DNA from: Prorocentrum cordatum
Taxonomy: Eukaryota; Sar; Dinophyceae; Prorocentrales; Prorocentraceae
Direction: 5' to 3'
Assembly: GCA_963575745.1 (NCBI GenBank)
Contig: CAUYUJ010014275.1
Location: forward strand, 167,174 to 231,173
DNA length: 64,000 bases
In this document: one piece after another, positions 43,336 to 54,478 of the stretch
Layout of the letters: every line of letters starts with the position of its first letter
Position numbering within the stretch: position 1 is the stretch's first letter
Translations under genes and position numbers: made by a program
The notes under the pieces: generated by a model
The model's input: the letters and a program-made list of their open reading frames with translations, nothing else
Database searches by the model: none
Told to the model about the DNA's origin: nothing

Positions 43336-45003
43336 TTTTTTCCCGGAGAGGGCGGGGGCCCAGGGTTCTCTTTTAGTCGTTTACCCCCAGGATCGACGGC
43401 TGTGGGGCCGGCGGAAGTATTTTGCGATAGATGACGAGGTCGCCTAGGGCCGGCGGAATTGAATTTTGAGGGCGTCTCGAACGAAACGCTGGCTTTTCAG
43501 AATTTGCTGAGGATGTCTCGAGCGAAACGCTTGTTTTGTGTTATAGACTGTCCCCTCCTGGGGGCCAGAGTTCAGAGAATCTCTCAAATGAAATGCTTGT
43601 TTTTATGCGCCCAGGTCTTTAGGATGTCTTGAGCGAGACGCTTGTTTCACGCGTCCAGGTCGCCCAGGCGGATGTCTAGCATGCGGATGTGTTGAGGAAA
43701 TCTTGATCGAGACGCTTGTTTGCACTTGTCCAGGTTGCCCAGACGGATGTCTAGCATGAGGAGGTGTTGAGGCTGTCTCGAGAGAATCGCTTGTTTTCAC
43801 CTGTCCAGGTCGCCCAGGCGGATGTCTAATATGAAAATGTGTTGAGGACGTCTCGAGCGAGACGTTTGCTTTCACGTGTCCAGGTCGCCCAGGCGGATGC
43901 ATGAGGAGGTGTTGAAAACGTCTCGAGCGAAATGCTTGTTCTCACATGCCCAGGTGACCCAGGCGGACGTCTAACATGAAGAGGTTTTGAGGATGTCTCG
44001 AGCGAACCACTCAGTTTCACTTCTAGCATGAGGATGTGCTCAGGATGTGTTGAGCGAACCGTTTGTTTTCACGTGTCCAGGTCGCCCAGGCGGATGTCTA
44101 GCATGAGGGTCTGGACAGGATGTCTCAAGCCAAACGATTGTCCCCAGCACGTTGCGTAGCGCGTCCCCTTCGCACGTCCCGCGGAGCGTGCCCATGGCAC
44201 GTCCCCTGCACGCCGTCTGGCGCGTCCCTTGGGGCGTTCCGCGGCGCATCCTTCTAGCATGTCCCCCTGTCAATGAGCTCTGGGGCAGCTACTATGTGTT
44301 CAGGCAGCTCGAGCTTAAGATCCAGATCAGTTCGGTCAGGACTCGGATGCAAAGGGGGACTCGCTCCACAACACTACAGAGCACAATCGCGGCATGGCAC
44401 ATCGCAGTTCAGCACGTCGGTACGGTACATCAAGATCGATACACTCAGCATTGCAACTTGGCGCGTTCCTTGGCACGTTCCCTGGCGCGTCCCGTGGCGA
44501 GTCCCCCTGGCACGTCGCGCGGCGCGTCCCCTGGCACGTCCCGTGGCACGTCCATTGGCACGTTCCGTAGCGCGTCCCCTTGGCACGTCCCGCGGTGCGT
44601 CCCCGTGGCACGTCCCCTGGCACGTCGCCTGGCGCGTCCCTTGGGACGTTCCGCGGCGCGTCCTCCCGGCATGTCCCCCTGTCAATGAGCTCTGGGGCAG
44701 CTACTATGCGCTTAGGCAGCTCGAGTTTCAGATCCAGATCAGTTCGGTCAGGACTCGGATGCAAAGGAGGACTCTCCACAACGCTATAGAGTGCAATCGC
44801 GGCATGGCGGCATGGCACATCGCAATTCAGCACGGCGCAGCACAGCACAGCCCTCGGCACGGTACATCAAGATTGATATACTCAGCAATGCATTTGCCCG
44901 TCTGGCTGTATGGTTTCTGACTGACTGCATTTGCCCGTCACCCAATCAAGTGTCTTTGAACCTTACATTTCTGTATTCCTTTCCGGGTTCGTGGGTCGAT
45001 CAT
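43336..45003 (+). mobile_element. composite element E5
   Basis: The header TTTTTTCCCGGAGAGGGCGG and paired AGGGCCGGCGGAA are followed by the motif zone. The 75-80-bp satellite is at 43620-44130 (about seven units), the GGCACGTCCC arrays at 44150-44265 and 44460-44680, and the core blocks at 44272-44455 and 44690-44895. The tail CCGGGTTCGTGGGTCGATCA ends at 45003. Confidence 0.8.
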
Positions 45004-45110
45004 TTCCTTTTCAAGGGAGAGAGAGAGAGAGAGAGAGAGCGAAGGATGGAGAGAAAAAGAGAGGGAGAGAGCCTCCGTCTCAAGCGACCTGGTTTTGTCA
45101 GGCGGCATTC
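45004..45110. repeat. GA-rich spacer between E5 and E6
   Basis: Contains a (GA)n run near 45016-45040. No other feature. Confidence 0.8.
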
Positions 45111-46615
45111 TTTTTCTCGGAAAGGGCGGGGGCCCATGGTTTTCTTTTAGCTGTTTACCAACGGTTTCGACGGCTCTAGTACCGGCAAAATTATTTGCGA
45201 TAAATAATGGCGTCGTCTAGGGCTGGCGAACTTATTTTTGAGGATGTCTCGAGCGAAACGCTTACCTATCAGAATTTGTTGAGGATGCCTCGAGCGAAAC
45301 GCTTGTTTTGTGTTATAGATTGTCCTCTGAGGGGGCCTGAATTCAGAGGATCTCTGAAGTGAAATGCTTGTTTTCACGTGCCCAGGTCTTTAGGATGTCT
45401 CGAGCGAGACGCTTGGTTTCACGCCTCCAGGTTGCCCAGATAGATGTCTAGCATTAGGATTTGTTGAGGATGTCTCGACTCGAACCAGAGGCTTGTTTTC
45501 ACGTGTCCAGGTCGCCCAGGCGGACGTCTCGCATGAGGATGTGTCGAGGAAGTCTCGATCGAGACGCTTGTTTGCACGTGTCCAGGTTGCCCAGGTGGAT
45601 GTCTAGCATGAGGATATGCTGAGAACGTCTTGAGCGAAACGTGTGTTTTCACGTGTCCAGGTCGCCCAGGCACAGCACAGCCCTCGGCACGATACATCAA
45701 TATCGATACCCTCAGCATTGCAGCCTGGCGTGTTGCCTGGCACGTTCCGCGGAGCGTCCCGTGGCGAATCCCCCTGGCACGTCGCGCGGTGCACGTCCAT
45801 TGGCACGTTCCGTAGCGCGTCCCCTCGGCACGTCCCGCGGTGCGTCCCCGTGGCACGTCCCCTGGCACGTCGCCTGGCGCGTCCCTTGGGACGTTCCGCG
45901 GCGCGTCCTCCCGGCAAGTCCCCCTGTCGATTAGTTCTGGGGCAGCTACCATCTGCTCAGGCAGCTCGAGTTTCAGATCCAGATCAGTTCGGTCAGGACT
46001 CAGATGCCAGGGAAGACTTGATCCACAACGCTATATATAGAGCACAATCGCGGCATGGCACATCGCAGTTTAGCACGGCCCAGCACAGCACAGCCGTCTG
46101 CACGTTGCATCAAGATCGATACACTCAACATTGCACTTTGGCACGTTCTTTGGCGCGTTCCGTGGCGAGTCCACCTGGCACGTCGCGCGGCGCGTCCCCT
46201 GGCACGTCCCGCGGCACGTCCATGGCACGTTCCGTAGCGCGTCCCCTTGGCACGTCCCCTGGCACGTCGCCTGGCGCGTCCCTTGGGACGTTCCGCGGCG
46301 CGTCCTCCTGGCATGTCCCCTCTATCGATTAGTTCTGGGGCAGCTACCATCTGCTCAGGCAGCTCGAGCTTAAGATCCAGATCAGTTCGGTCAGGACTCG
46401 GATGCCAGGGAGGACTCGATCCACAACGCTACATAGAGCACAATCGCGGCATGGCACATCGCAGTTCAGCACGGTGCAGCACAGCACAGCCTTCGGCACA
46501 GTACATCAAGATCGATACACTCAGCATTGCATTTGCCCGTCGCCCAATCAGGTGTCTTTGCAACGTTGACATGCCTTGCATTTCTATATTCCTTTCCAGG
46601 TTGTAGGTCGATCAT
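45111..46615 (+). mobile_element. composite element E6
   Basis: Header TTTTTCTCGGAAAGGGCGGG, motif zone 45235-45420, 75-80-bp satellite 45415-45670, arrays, core blocks 45926-46135 and 46330-46530. The tail CCTTTCCAGGTTGTAGGTCG has lost a few bases compared with other copies and ends near 46615. Confidence 0.78.
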
Positions 46616-46795
46616 ATTTGTGCTGCACGTCGTGCGGCAGGGCTGGCAGGAGGGCAACCTGCTGAGTGGACGAAAGCAGAACTCAATGCATGGAGAGGGG
46701 GGACAAACCTCGGTATAGTGGCCAAAGGTTTACAGACGGGGTGTCTCTTGTGCAGAGCGGAAGGGATTCTTCAGCCTGATGGCCCATCAGGTAAA
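46616..46795. other. complex spacer
   Basis: No feature recognised. Confidence 0.5.
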
Positions 46796-47050
46796 AGTCA
46801 TCCCTCCGCCTCCTCCTCCTTCTCCCCCTCGCCTCCTCCTCCTCCTCCTCCTCCTCCTCCTCCATCTATCCTCGTCCCTTCCCCTTCCTCATCTTCATTC
46901 CCTCCCTTCCATGCCTGCTCCCATCCCCCTCCCTTCCTTCTCCTCCCCCTCCCCCTCATCCGTCTCCTTCTCTTCCTCTTCCTCCTCCTCCCTCCTCCAT
47001 CCGCTTCTCCTCCTCCTCCTCCTCCTCCTCATCATCACCCTCCTCTTCCT
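46796..47050. repeat. (TCC)n/CCCTCC pyrimidine tract
   Basis: Imperfect TCC repeats, almost purely pyrimidine. Confidence 0.93.
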
Positions 47051-47094
47051 CCTTCTGCAAGCGCCGGAGCGCGCGCTTGGAGAGGAGCGCGCTG

Positions 47095-47300
<206 letters not shown>

Positions 47301-47329
47301 ACTCTGGAAGTCGCTGTAGGTCTCTAATT

Positions 47330-47545
47330 ACCGAGGCCTCAGGGGCAACGTTGGGGGGCGATGGGCTTAGGGAGGAACGCATCGACCCCCAATTGCCCAT
47401 CCATCACCGATAGGGGCCCAGTGACCCACCCCGCCCTGGAGCGTGCGTATTCGCCATCGCGGGCCTATCGGCAATGTATCGCCGATTCAAGGTCGATGTG
47501 TCCCTCTTCTGAGCCAGTCCCCCCTATCGTTGACCATGAAGGTCT
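47330..47545. repeat. dispersed family C copy 2
   Basis: GCATCGACCCCCAATTGCCC, CGCCGATTCAAGGTCGATGT and TGAGCCAGTCCCCCC align in outline with 31995-32165. Confidence 0.5.
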
Positions 47546-47850
47546 CTGGAGGCTCGAAAAGGCTCAGTCACGCTTCTCACGCCTCGATGCCGATCTTTGA
47601 AAGGGCGCGTTTTGTGGACGCTTTGAAGGGGGAGGGGGGGGGGGTTCGAACAGGGCCCCCCCCTGAATTGCAAGGGGGGTGGGGGTAACCGCCCCCCCCC
47701 TCCCTGCCCCCCCCCCAAGGGGGAGGGGCGGGGGTCGAATCGCCCCTCCCCCCCCGGAATTGCCAGGGTGGGGGGGTCTGTTCGAACCTTACTCCCCTCT
47801 CCATCCCCAGTGGCAGCCGACGACGGCGAGCGCCGCCACTCGCGCCGTCG
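47546..47850. other. C/G-run-rich fold-back region
   Basis: GGGTTCGAACAGG...CCCCCCC and GGGGGGG...CTGTTCGAACC (47640 and 47770) are complementary around CCCCCCCCCCAAGGGGGAGG, an inverted repeat of about 150 bp. Probably a MITE. Confidence 0.5.
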
Positions 47851-47854
47851 GCCA

Positions 47855-47902
47855 GCGACGACGACGGCGACGGCGACGGCGACGACGACGGCGACGGCGA
47901 CG

Positions 47903-47949
<47 letters not shown>

Positions 47950-47958
47950 GTCGACGAC
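47855..47958. repeat. (GAC)n/(GGC) triplet microsatellite
   Basis: CGACGGCGACGACG triplets. Confidence 0.96.
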
Positions 47959-48368
47959 GAAGATGATCCAGCTTTAGTACGCTGCTATTATGGCTGGGTC
48001 GAGCCCTAGTAAGATTCTTTTAGAGCTGGATCGAGCTCTAGTAGGATTCAATTCGAGCTGGATCCAGATCTTGTAGGATTTTATCATAGATGGATCCAAC
48101 CTTAGTAGGGTTCAAGTCGGACTGAATGTAGCTATATTTGGATTCGATGAAAATTGTATCGAGCCCGGGATGCTATTAAAATTCGATCCAGCTTTCGGAG
48201 GATTCCATTAGAGTTGGATCGAACCTTAGTCTGGCTCAGTTAGAGCTGGATCCAGCTATTCGTAGGACTCGGTTAAAGTTGGATCGAGCCTGACTAGGAT
48301 GCTATTAAAGTTGGGTCCAGTTATAATCGGATGCTATCAGAGCTGGGTCGAGCCTTAATAGGATTCTC
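47959..48368. repeat. 33-34-bp degenerate satellite
   Basis: About 12 units around GAGCTGGATCGAGCCTTAGT/AGGATTCTATTA. The units are diverged and AT-richer than the flanks, so the array looks old. Confidence 0.9.
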
Positions 48369-48520
48369 TCAGGGTGAGGGGGGTGGCGAGTTCGACCCCC
48401 CCACCCTCTGCACAGGGGCGGGGGGCCGGTTCGAACCGCCCCCCCCTTTCGAGGGCCCCTCCCCCCGGTTAGAGAGGCCGACATCCGGCCCCCCCCCTGG
48501 TTCTCTGGGCGCGCGTGATG
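48369..48520. other. G/C-run spacer before E7
   Basis: GGGGGGTGGCGAGTTCGACC / GGCCGGTTCGAACCGCCCCC makes a weak inverted structure. No gene. Confidence 0.45.
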
Positions 48521-51117
48521 TTTTTCCCGGAAAGGGCGGGGGACCAGGGTTCTCTTGGAGTAGGTTAACCCCCTGGCCCGACGGCTCTAGGGCCGGCGAA
48601 ATTATTCTGCGATAGATGACGAGGTGAAGCGTGATTTTTCAGTTGAATAAGTGTGTTTTTCGCGTGCCCGCTCGAGGAAAGTTTGCCCCCCATCTCGGAT
48701 CCTCGATAAATAACGGGGTCCGCAGACCACTGTTTTCCTTTGTAAAAAAGAGACGGCGGGGCATTTTTAGCAGAGTCTTAGAAAAGAAAACGAGGTCTGG
48801 AGCCCCAACCGCGACGCGGAAAAGCGTCCCGCGTGCAGGAAATTCGAGGATGTCTCGCGCGTGCCGCGTCCCGCGCGCATGAATTTCGAGAATGCCTCGA
48901 CTAATTCGTTGGTTTTTGCCGGAACTTCGCTAGGAGGGCCCAGGAGGTATCTAACTTGGTGGTCCCGAGCTGGAGCCACGTGTTTTCACGTGTCCAGGCC
49001 ACCCAGGTGGGTACCTAACATGGTGGTCCCTAGCTGGAGCCGTGTCTGTTCACGTGTCCAGGCCGCACAGAAAGGGGGTATCTAACATAGTGGTCCCGAG
49101 CTGGAGCCACGTGTTTTCACGTGTCCAGGCCACACATGGGGCTAACATGGTGGCCCCGCGCTGGAACCATGTGTTTTCACGTGTCCACGCCACCCAGGGG
49201 GCTATCTGACATGGTGGTCCCGAGCTGGAACCGTGTCGTTTCACGTGTTCGGGGCACCCCAGGTAGGTATCATGGTGGTCCCGAGCTGGTACCACGTGCT
49301 TTCACACCACAGAAGTGGGGTATCCAACGTAGTGGTCCCGCGCTGGAAGCACAGGGGGGCATCTAACATAGTGGTCCCGAGCTGGAGCCACGTGTTTTCA
49401 CGTGTCCAGGCCACACAGGGGGCTATCTAACATGGTGGTCCCGAGCTGGAACCGTGTCGTTTCACGTGTTCGGGGCACCCCAGGTAGGTATCATGGTGGT
49501 CCCGAGCTGGTACCATGTGTTTTCACGTGTCCAGACCACGGAAGTGGGGTATCTAACGTAGTGGTCCCGCGCTGGAAGCACGTGTTTTCACGTGCCCAGG
49601 CCACCCAGGTGGGTATCTAACATGTTGGTCCCGAGCTGGAACCACGTGTTTCACCTGTCGAGGCCACCCAGGGGGTGTCTAAGATGGTGGTCCCGCGCTG
49701 GAACCACAAGTTTTCACGTGTCCAGGTCGCCCAGAGGGTGTATCTAACATGGTGGCCCCGCGCTGGAACCGTGTGTTTTCACGTGTCCACACCACCCAAC
49801 GGGGTATCTAACATGGTGGCCCTGAGGTGGAACCACGTGTTTTTACGTTTCCAAGCCACCCATGGTGTATCTAACATGGCGGCCCCGCGCTGGAACCACG
49901 AGTTTTCACGTGTACATGCCACCTAGGGGGTATCTAACATGGTGGTCCCGCGCTGGAATCACGCAACGTGTTTTCACGTGTGCAGGCCACCCAGGCGGGT
50001 ATCTAACATGGTGGTCCCGAGATGGAACCACGTGTTTTCACGTGTTCACGACACCCGGGTGTGTAACTAAGATGGTGGTCCCGCGTTGGAACCGCATGCT
50101 TGCACGTGCCCATGCCACCCAGGGAGTATCCAACATGGTGGTCCCGAGCTGGAACTAGGTCCCACACAGGAGGGTATATGATATGGTTGTACCGAGCTCA
50201 AGCGACGCGTACGCCCCCTGGCATGTCGCCTCGCACGTTCCGTGGCGCGTCCCGTGGCGCTTCCCGTGGCACGCGTTCCGTAGCGCGTCCCCTTTGGCAC
50301 GTCCCGCGGTGCGTGCCCATGGCACGCCCCCTGGCAAGTCGCCTGGCGCGTCCCTTGTGACGTTCCGCGGCACGTCCTCCTAGCATGTCCCCCTGTCAGT
50401 TAGCTCTGGGGGAGCTGCTATGTGCTCAGGCGGCTCGAGCTTAAGATCCAGATCAGTTCGGTCAGGACTCGGATGCAAATGAGGTCTCGATCCACAACAC
50501 TATCGAGCACAATCGTGGCATTGTACATCGCAGTTCAGCACGGCGCAGCACAGCACAGCCCTCGGCACGGTACATCAAGATCGATATACTCAGCATTGCA
50601 ACCTGGCACGTTCCCTGGCAAGTTCCGTGGCGCGTCCCGTGGCGAGTCCCCCTGGCACGTCGCGTGGCGCGTCCCCTGGCACGTCCCGTGGCGCGTCCAT
50701 TGGCACGTTCCGTAACGCGTCCCCTTGGCACGTCCCGCGGTGCGTCCCCATGGCACGTCCCCTGGCACGTCGCCTGGCGCGTCCCTTGGAACGTTCCGCG
50801 GTGCGTCCTCCTAGCATGTCCCCTTGTCAATTAGCTGTGGGGCAGCTACTATGTGCTCAGGCAGCTCGAGCTTAAGATGCATATCAGTTCGGCCATGTCT
50901 TGGATGCAAAGCAGGACCCGATCCACAACACTATAGAGCATAATCGCGGCATGGCACATCGCAATTCAGCACGGCGCAGCACAGCACAGCCCTCGGCACG
51001 GTACATCAAGATCGATACACTCAGCATTGCAGTTGCCTGTCGTCCACTCAGGTGTCTTTGAAGCGCTTCCATGCCTTACATTCCTATATTCCTTTCTGGG
51101 TTCGTGGGTCGATCATG
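48521..51117 (+). mobile_element. composite element E7
   Basis: Header TTTTTCCCGGAAAGGGCGGG with the same subfamily segment as E4 (CCCATCTCGGATCCTCGATA, CGGGGTCCGCAGACCACTG). A short motif zone is 48840-48905, the 65-bp satellite 48935-50185, arrays flank core blocks at 50400-50600 and 50830-51030, and the tail TTTCTGGGTTCGTGGGTCGA ends at 51117. Confidence 0.8.
48935..50185 (+). repeat. 65-bp satellite (CACGTGTTTTCACGTG core)
   Basis: About 19 units of GGTATCTAACATGGTGGTCC, CGAGCTGGAACCACGTGTTT, TCACGTGTCCAGGCCACCCA. CACGTG palindromes recur in each unit. A short second block is at 54715-54875 in E9. Confidence 0.96.
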
Positions 51118-51948
51118 TCCTGGGGGGCTGATTCCGACGTGTCCAGGGATTTTTCAAGGCAAGGGTGCACGAAACGCGGTCTCTCCGATCCATGGTCGGC
51201 GGCACCGTCGACGCCGTCGTCGACCGTCCGATCGTCGTCCTTGTCGCCAGTCGTCGCTCAAGGATTGTCGGTCGTCGATCGTCCGTCGTCGTCCCTCGTC
51301 TTCGTCGTCGCCGTCGCCGTCGCCGTCGCCTCCGCCTCCGCCTCCGCCTTCGCCTCCGCCTCCGCCTTCGCCTCCGCCTTCGCCGTCATCGTCTCCGCCG
51401 TCGGCATCGACGCCGCAGTCGTCGTCGCCGAAGGCCGCCGCTCAGCGGGGGTGCGCGCGCGAGGACGCCCTGGAGCACGAGCACGCCGAGCTGAAGCGGG
51501 TGCACGCGAGGCCTCGCCCACGCGCGCGCCCCGCCGCCGCCGAAGGCCGCCGGAGGCCGCTGGAGGTCGACGGACGACCGCGCACGTCGGCCGTCGGCCG
51601 CCGAAGGCGCCCGAGGCCGCCGAAGGCCGCCGAAGGCAGGCTCGTGAGGTTCGAGGCTTCGAGGTTCGAGGCTTCGAGATTCGAGCTGCTCGGACGAGGT
51701 TTCGAGGCTTCGGGGTTCGAGGTGCTCGGACGTTCTCGTCGGCCCTCCCCGATTTCCCCAGCCTCCGGCTGCCCTCCAGCATCTGCGCCTCGCCGAGAGG
51801 CGTCCCGAGGGGTGCCCGGGTCGTGCCGAGGGGCCGCCGGCAGGCCTGAGGTGCGGCCCGACGAGCGGAGGGGGCCGAAGGCCGGCGAAGGCCACGGAGG
51901 AAAAGAGACTCCAACACCGCCGCTCGTCCTCGAGATCCCTCGGAGCTC
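51118..51948. other. complex GC-rich DNA with CGCCGT/CGCCTC tract
   Basis: 51295-51400 is a CGCCGTCGC/CGCCTC hexamer-type microsatellite. 51640-51730 has TCGAGGCTTCGAGGTTCGAG 9-bp units. No gene recognised. Confidence 0.5.
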
Positions 51949-52093
51949 GGAGGGCGCCAACTATACACCAACACCGATTCTGGCCCAGGGGGCCAGGATC
52001 GGTGTATATGCCTTCTTGCGCAAGGCCGTATACACCGGGCCCAGGGTGATCCTGGGCCAGGATCGGTGTTGGTGTATAGTTGGTGCCTTCCTA
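51949..52093. mobile_element. fold-back MITE, family F1 copy 2
   Basis: Inverted ends GGAGGGCGCCAACTATACAC / GTGTATAGTTGGTGCCTTCC as in 21211-21374. The 7-bp sequence GGAGCTC stands directly on both sides (51942-51948 and 52094-52100), a clean candidate target duplication. Confidence 0.88.
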
Positions 52094-52270
52094 GGAGCTC
52101 CAGGAGCCAGAGGCGTCGTCGAAGGACGCCACAAGCGCCTGCACCCAGGGAGGGGCAGGTCGAGGCTTTGGAGATGGCCAGGGCTCCGCCCCTGGGCCGC
52201 CAGAGGCGAGACCCTTCTCCTTCGGAGACCCACCAGGGCTTCCGGAGGCCTCTGCGTGCACTCTCCTTCG
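52094..52270. other. complex spacer
   Basis: No feature recognised. Confidence 0.45.
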
Positions 52271-52350
52271 GAGGTTGATAGACCTCCTACCCTGACACGT
52301 CGATTAGCGAATTGACCGTTTTCGGTTCGCGAGGGCGTCGCGGCCGTCAT
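52271..52350. repeat. MITE family A, left half (split)
   Basis: GATAGACCTCCTACCCTGAC ... GCGTCGCGGCCGTCAT matches the left half of 29127-29284 and stops exactly where the header of E8 begins. Confidence 0.8.
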
Positions 52351-54478
52351 TTTTCCCGGAAAGGGCCTCAGCCCAGGGTTCTCTTTTAGAGGTTTACCCT
52401 CGGAGTCGACGGCTCCAGGGCCAGCAAAATTATCGTAGGGCCGGCGAACTTATGTTTGAGGATGTCTCGAGCGAAACGCTTGCTTTTCAGAATTTCTTGA
52501 GGATGCCTCGAGCGAAACGCTTGTTTTGTGTTATAATTTGTCCTCTTCTCGGGACAAGAATTCAGAGGACCTCTCAAGTGAAATGGTTGTTTTTACGTGC
52601 CCAGATCTTGAGGATGTCTCGAGCGAGACGCTTGGTTTCACGCCTCGAGGTTGCCCAGGCAGAGGTCTAGCACCAGGACTTGTTGAGGATGTCTTGAGCG
52701 AGACGCTTGTTTTCACGCGTCCTCGTCGCCCAGGCGGATGTCTAGCATGATGATGTGTTGAGGATGTGTTGAGCAGGCGGGTGTCTAGAATGAGGATGTG
52801 TTTGCACGTGTCCAGGTTGCCCAGGCGGATGTCTAGAACGAGGATGTGTTGGATGTCTCGAGCGAAACAGGTAGCCCAGGCGCGTGTCTAACATGAAGAT
52901 GTGTTGAGGATGTCGTGAGCGAGACGTTCGCTTTCACGTGTCCAGGTCGCCCAGGCGGATGAAACGCATGAGGAGGTGTTGAGAACGTCTCGAGCGAAAC
53001 GCTTGTTTTCACGTGCCCAGGTGACCCAGGCGGACGTTTGACATGAGGATGTGGTGAGAATGTCTTGAGTGAACCACATGTTTTTTCGTATCCAGTTCGC
53101 TCAGACGGATGACTAGCATGAGAATGTGTTCAGGATGTGTTGAGCGAAACGTTTGCTTTCACGTGTCCAGGTCGCCCAGGCGGATGTCTAGCATGAGGAT
53201 TTGGGCAGGATATCTCGAGCGAAACGCTTGTCCCCAGCACGTTCCCTAGCGCGTCCCCTTGGCACGTCCCGCGGTGCGTGCCCATGGCACGTCCCCTGGT
53301 AAGTCGCCTGGCGCGTCCCTTGGGACGTTCCGCGGCGCGTCCTCCTGGCATGTCCCCCAGTCAACTAGCTCTGGGGCACCTACTACGCGCTCAGGCAGCT
53401 CGAGCTTAAAATCCAGATCAATTCGGCCAGGACTCGGATGCAAAGGAGGACTCGATCCACAACGCTATGGAGCACAATCGCAGCATGGCACATCGCAATT
53501 TAGCACGGCGCAGCACAGCGCAGCCTTCGGCACGGTACATCAAGATCAATGCTTTCAGCATTGCAACCTTGCACGTTCCTGGCACGTTCCGTGGCGCGTC
53601 CCGTGGCGAGTCCCCCTGGCACGTCGCGTGGCGCGTCCCCTGGCACGTCCCGTGGCACGTCCATTGGCACGTTCCGCAGCGCGTCCCCTTGGCACGTCCC
53701 GCGGTGCGTCCCCGTGGCACGTCCCCTGGCACGTCGCCAGGCGCGTCCCTTGGGACGTTCCGCGGCGCGTCCTCCTAGCATGTCCCCTTGTCAATTAGCT
53801 GTGGGGCAGCTACTATGTGCTCAGGCAGCTCGATCTTACGATCCATATCAGTTCTGTCAGGACTCGGATGCAAAGGAAGACTCGATCCACAACGCTATGG
53901 AGCACAATCGCGGCATGGCACATCGCAATTCAGAACGGCGCAGCACAGCCCTCGGCACGGTACATCAAGATCGATACACTCAGCATTGCAACCTTGCACG
54001 TTCCTGGCACGTTCCGTGGCACGTCCCGTGGCGAGTCCCCCTGGCACGTCGCGCGGCGCGTCCCCTGGCACATCCCGTGGCACGTCTATTGGCACGTTCC
54101 GTAACACGTCCCCTTGGCACATCCCGCGGTGCGTCCCCATGGCACGTCCCCTTGCACGCCGCCTGGCGCGTCCCTTGGAACGTTCCGCGGTGCGTCCTCC
54201 TAGCATGCCCCCGTGTCAGCTAGCTCTGGGGCAGCTACTATGTGCTCAGGCAGCTCGAGCTTAAGATCCATATCAGTTCGGTTAGGACTCGGATGCAAAG
54301 GAGGACTCGATCCACAACGCTATAGAGCACAATCGCGGCATGGCACATGGCAATTCAGCACGGCGCAGCACAGCACAGCTCTCGGCACGGTACATCAGGA
54401 TCGATGCACTCAGCATTGCGTTTGCCCGTCGCCCAATCAGGTGTCTTTGAAAACGCTTCCATGCCTTACATTTTTATT

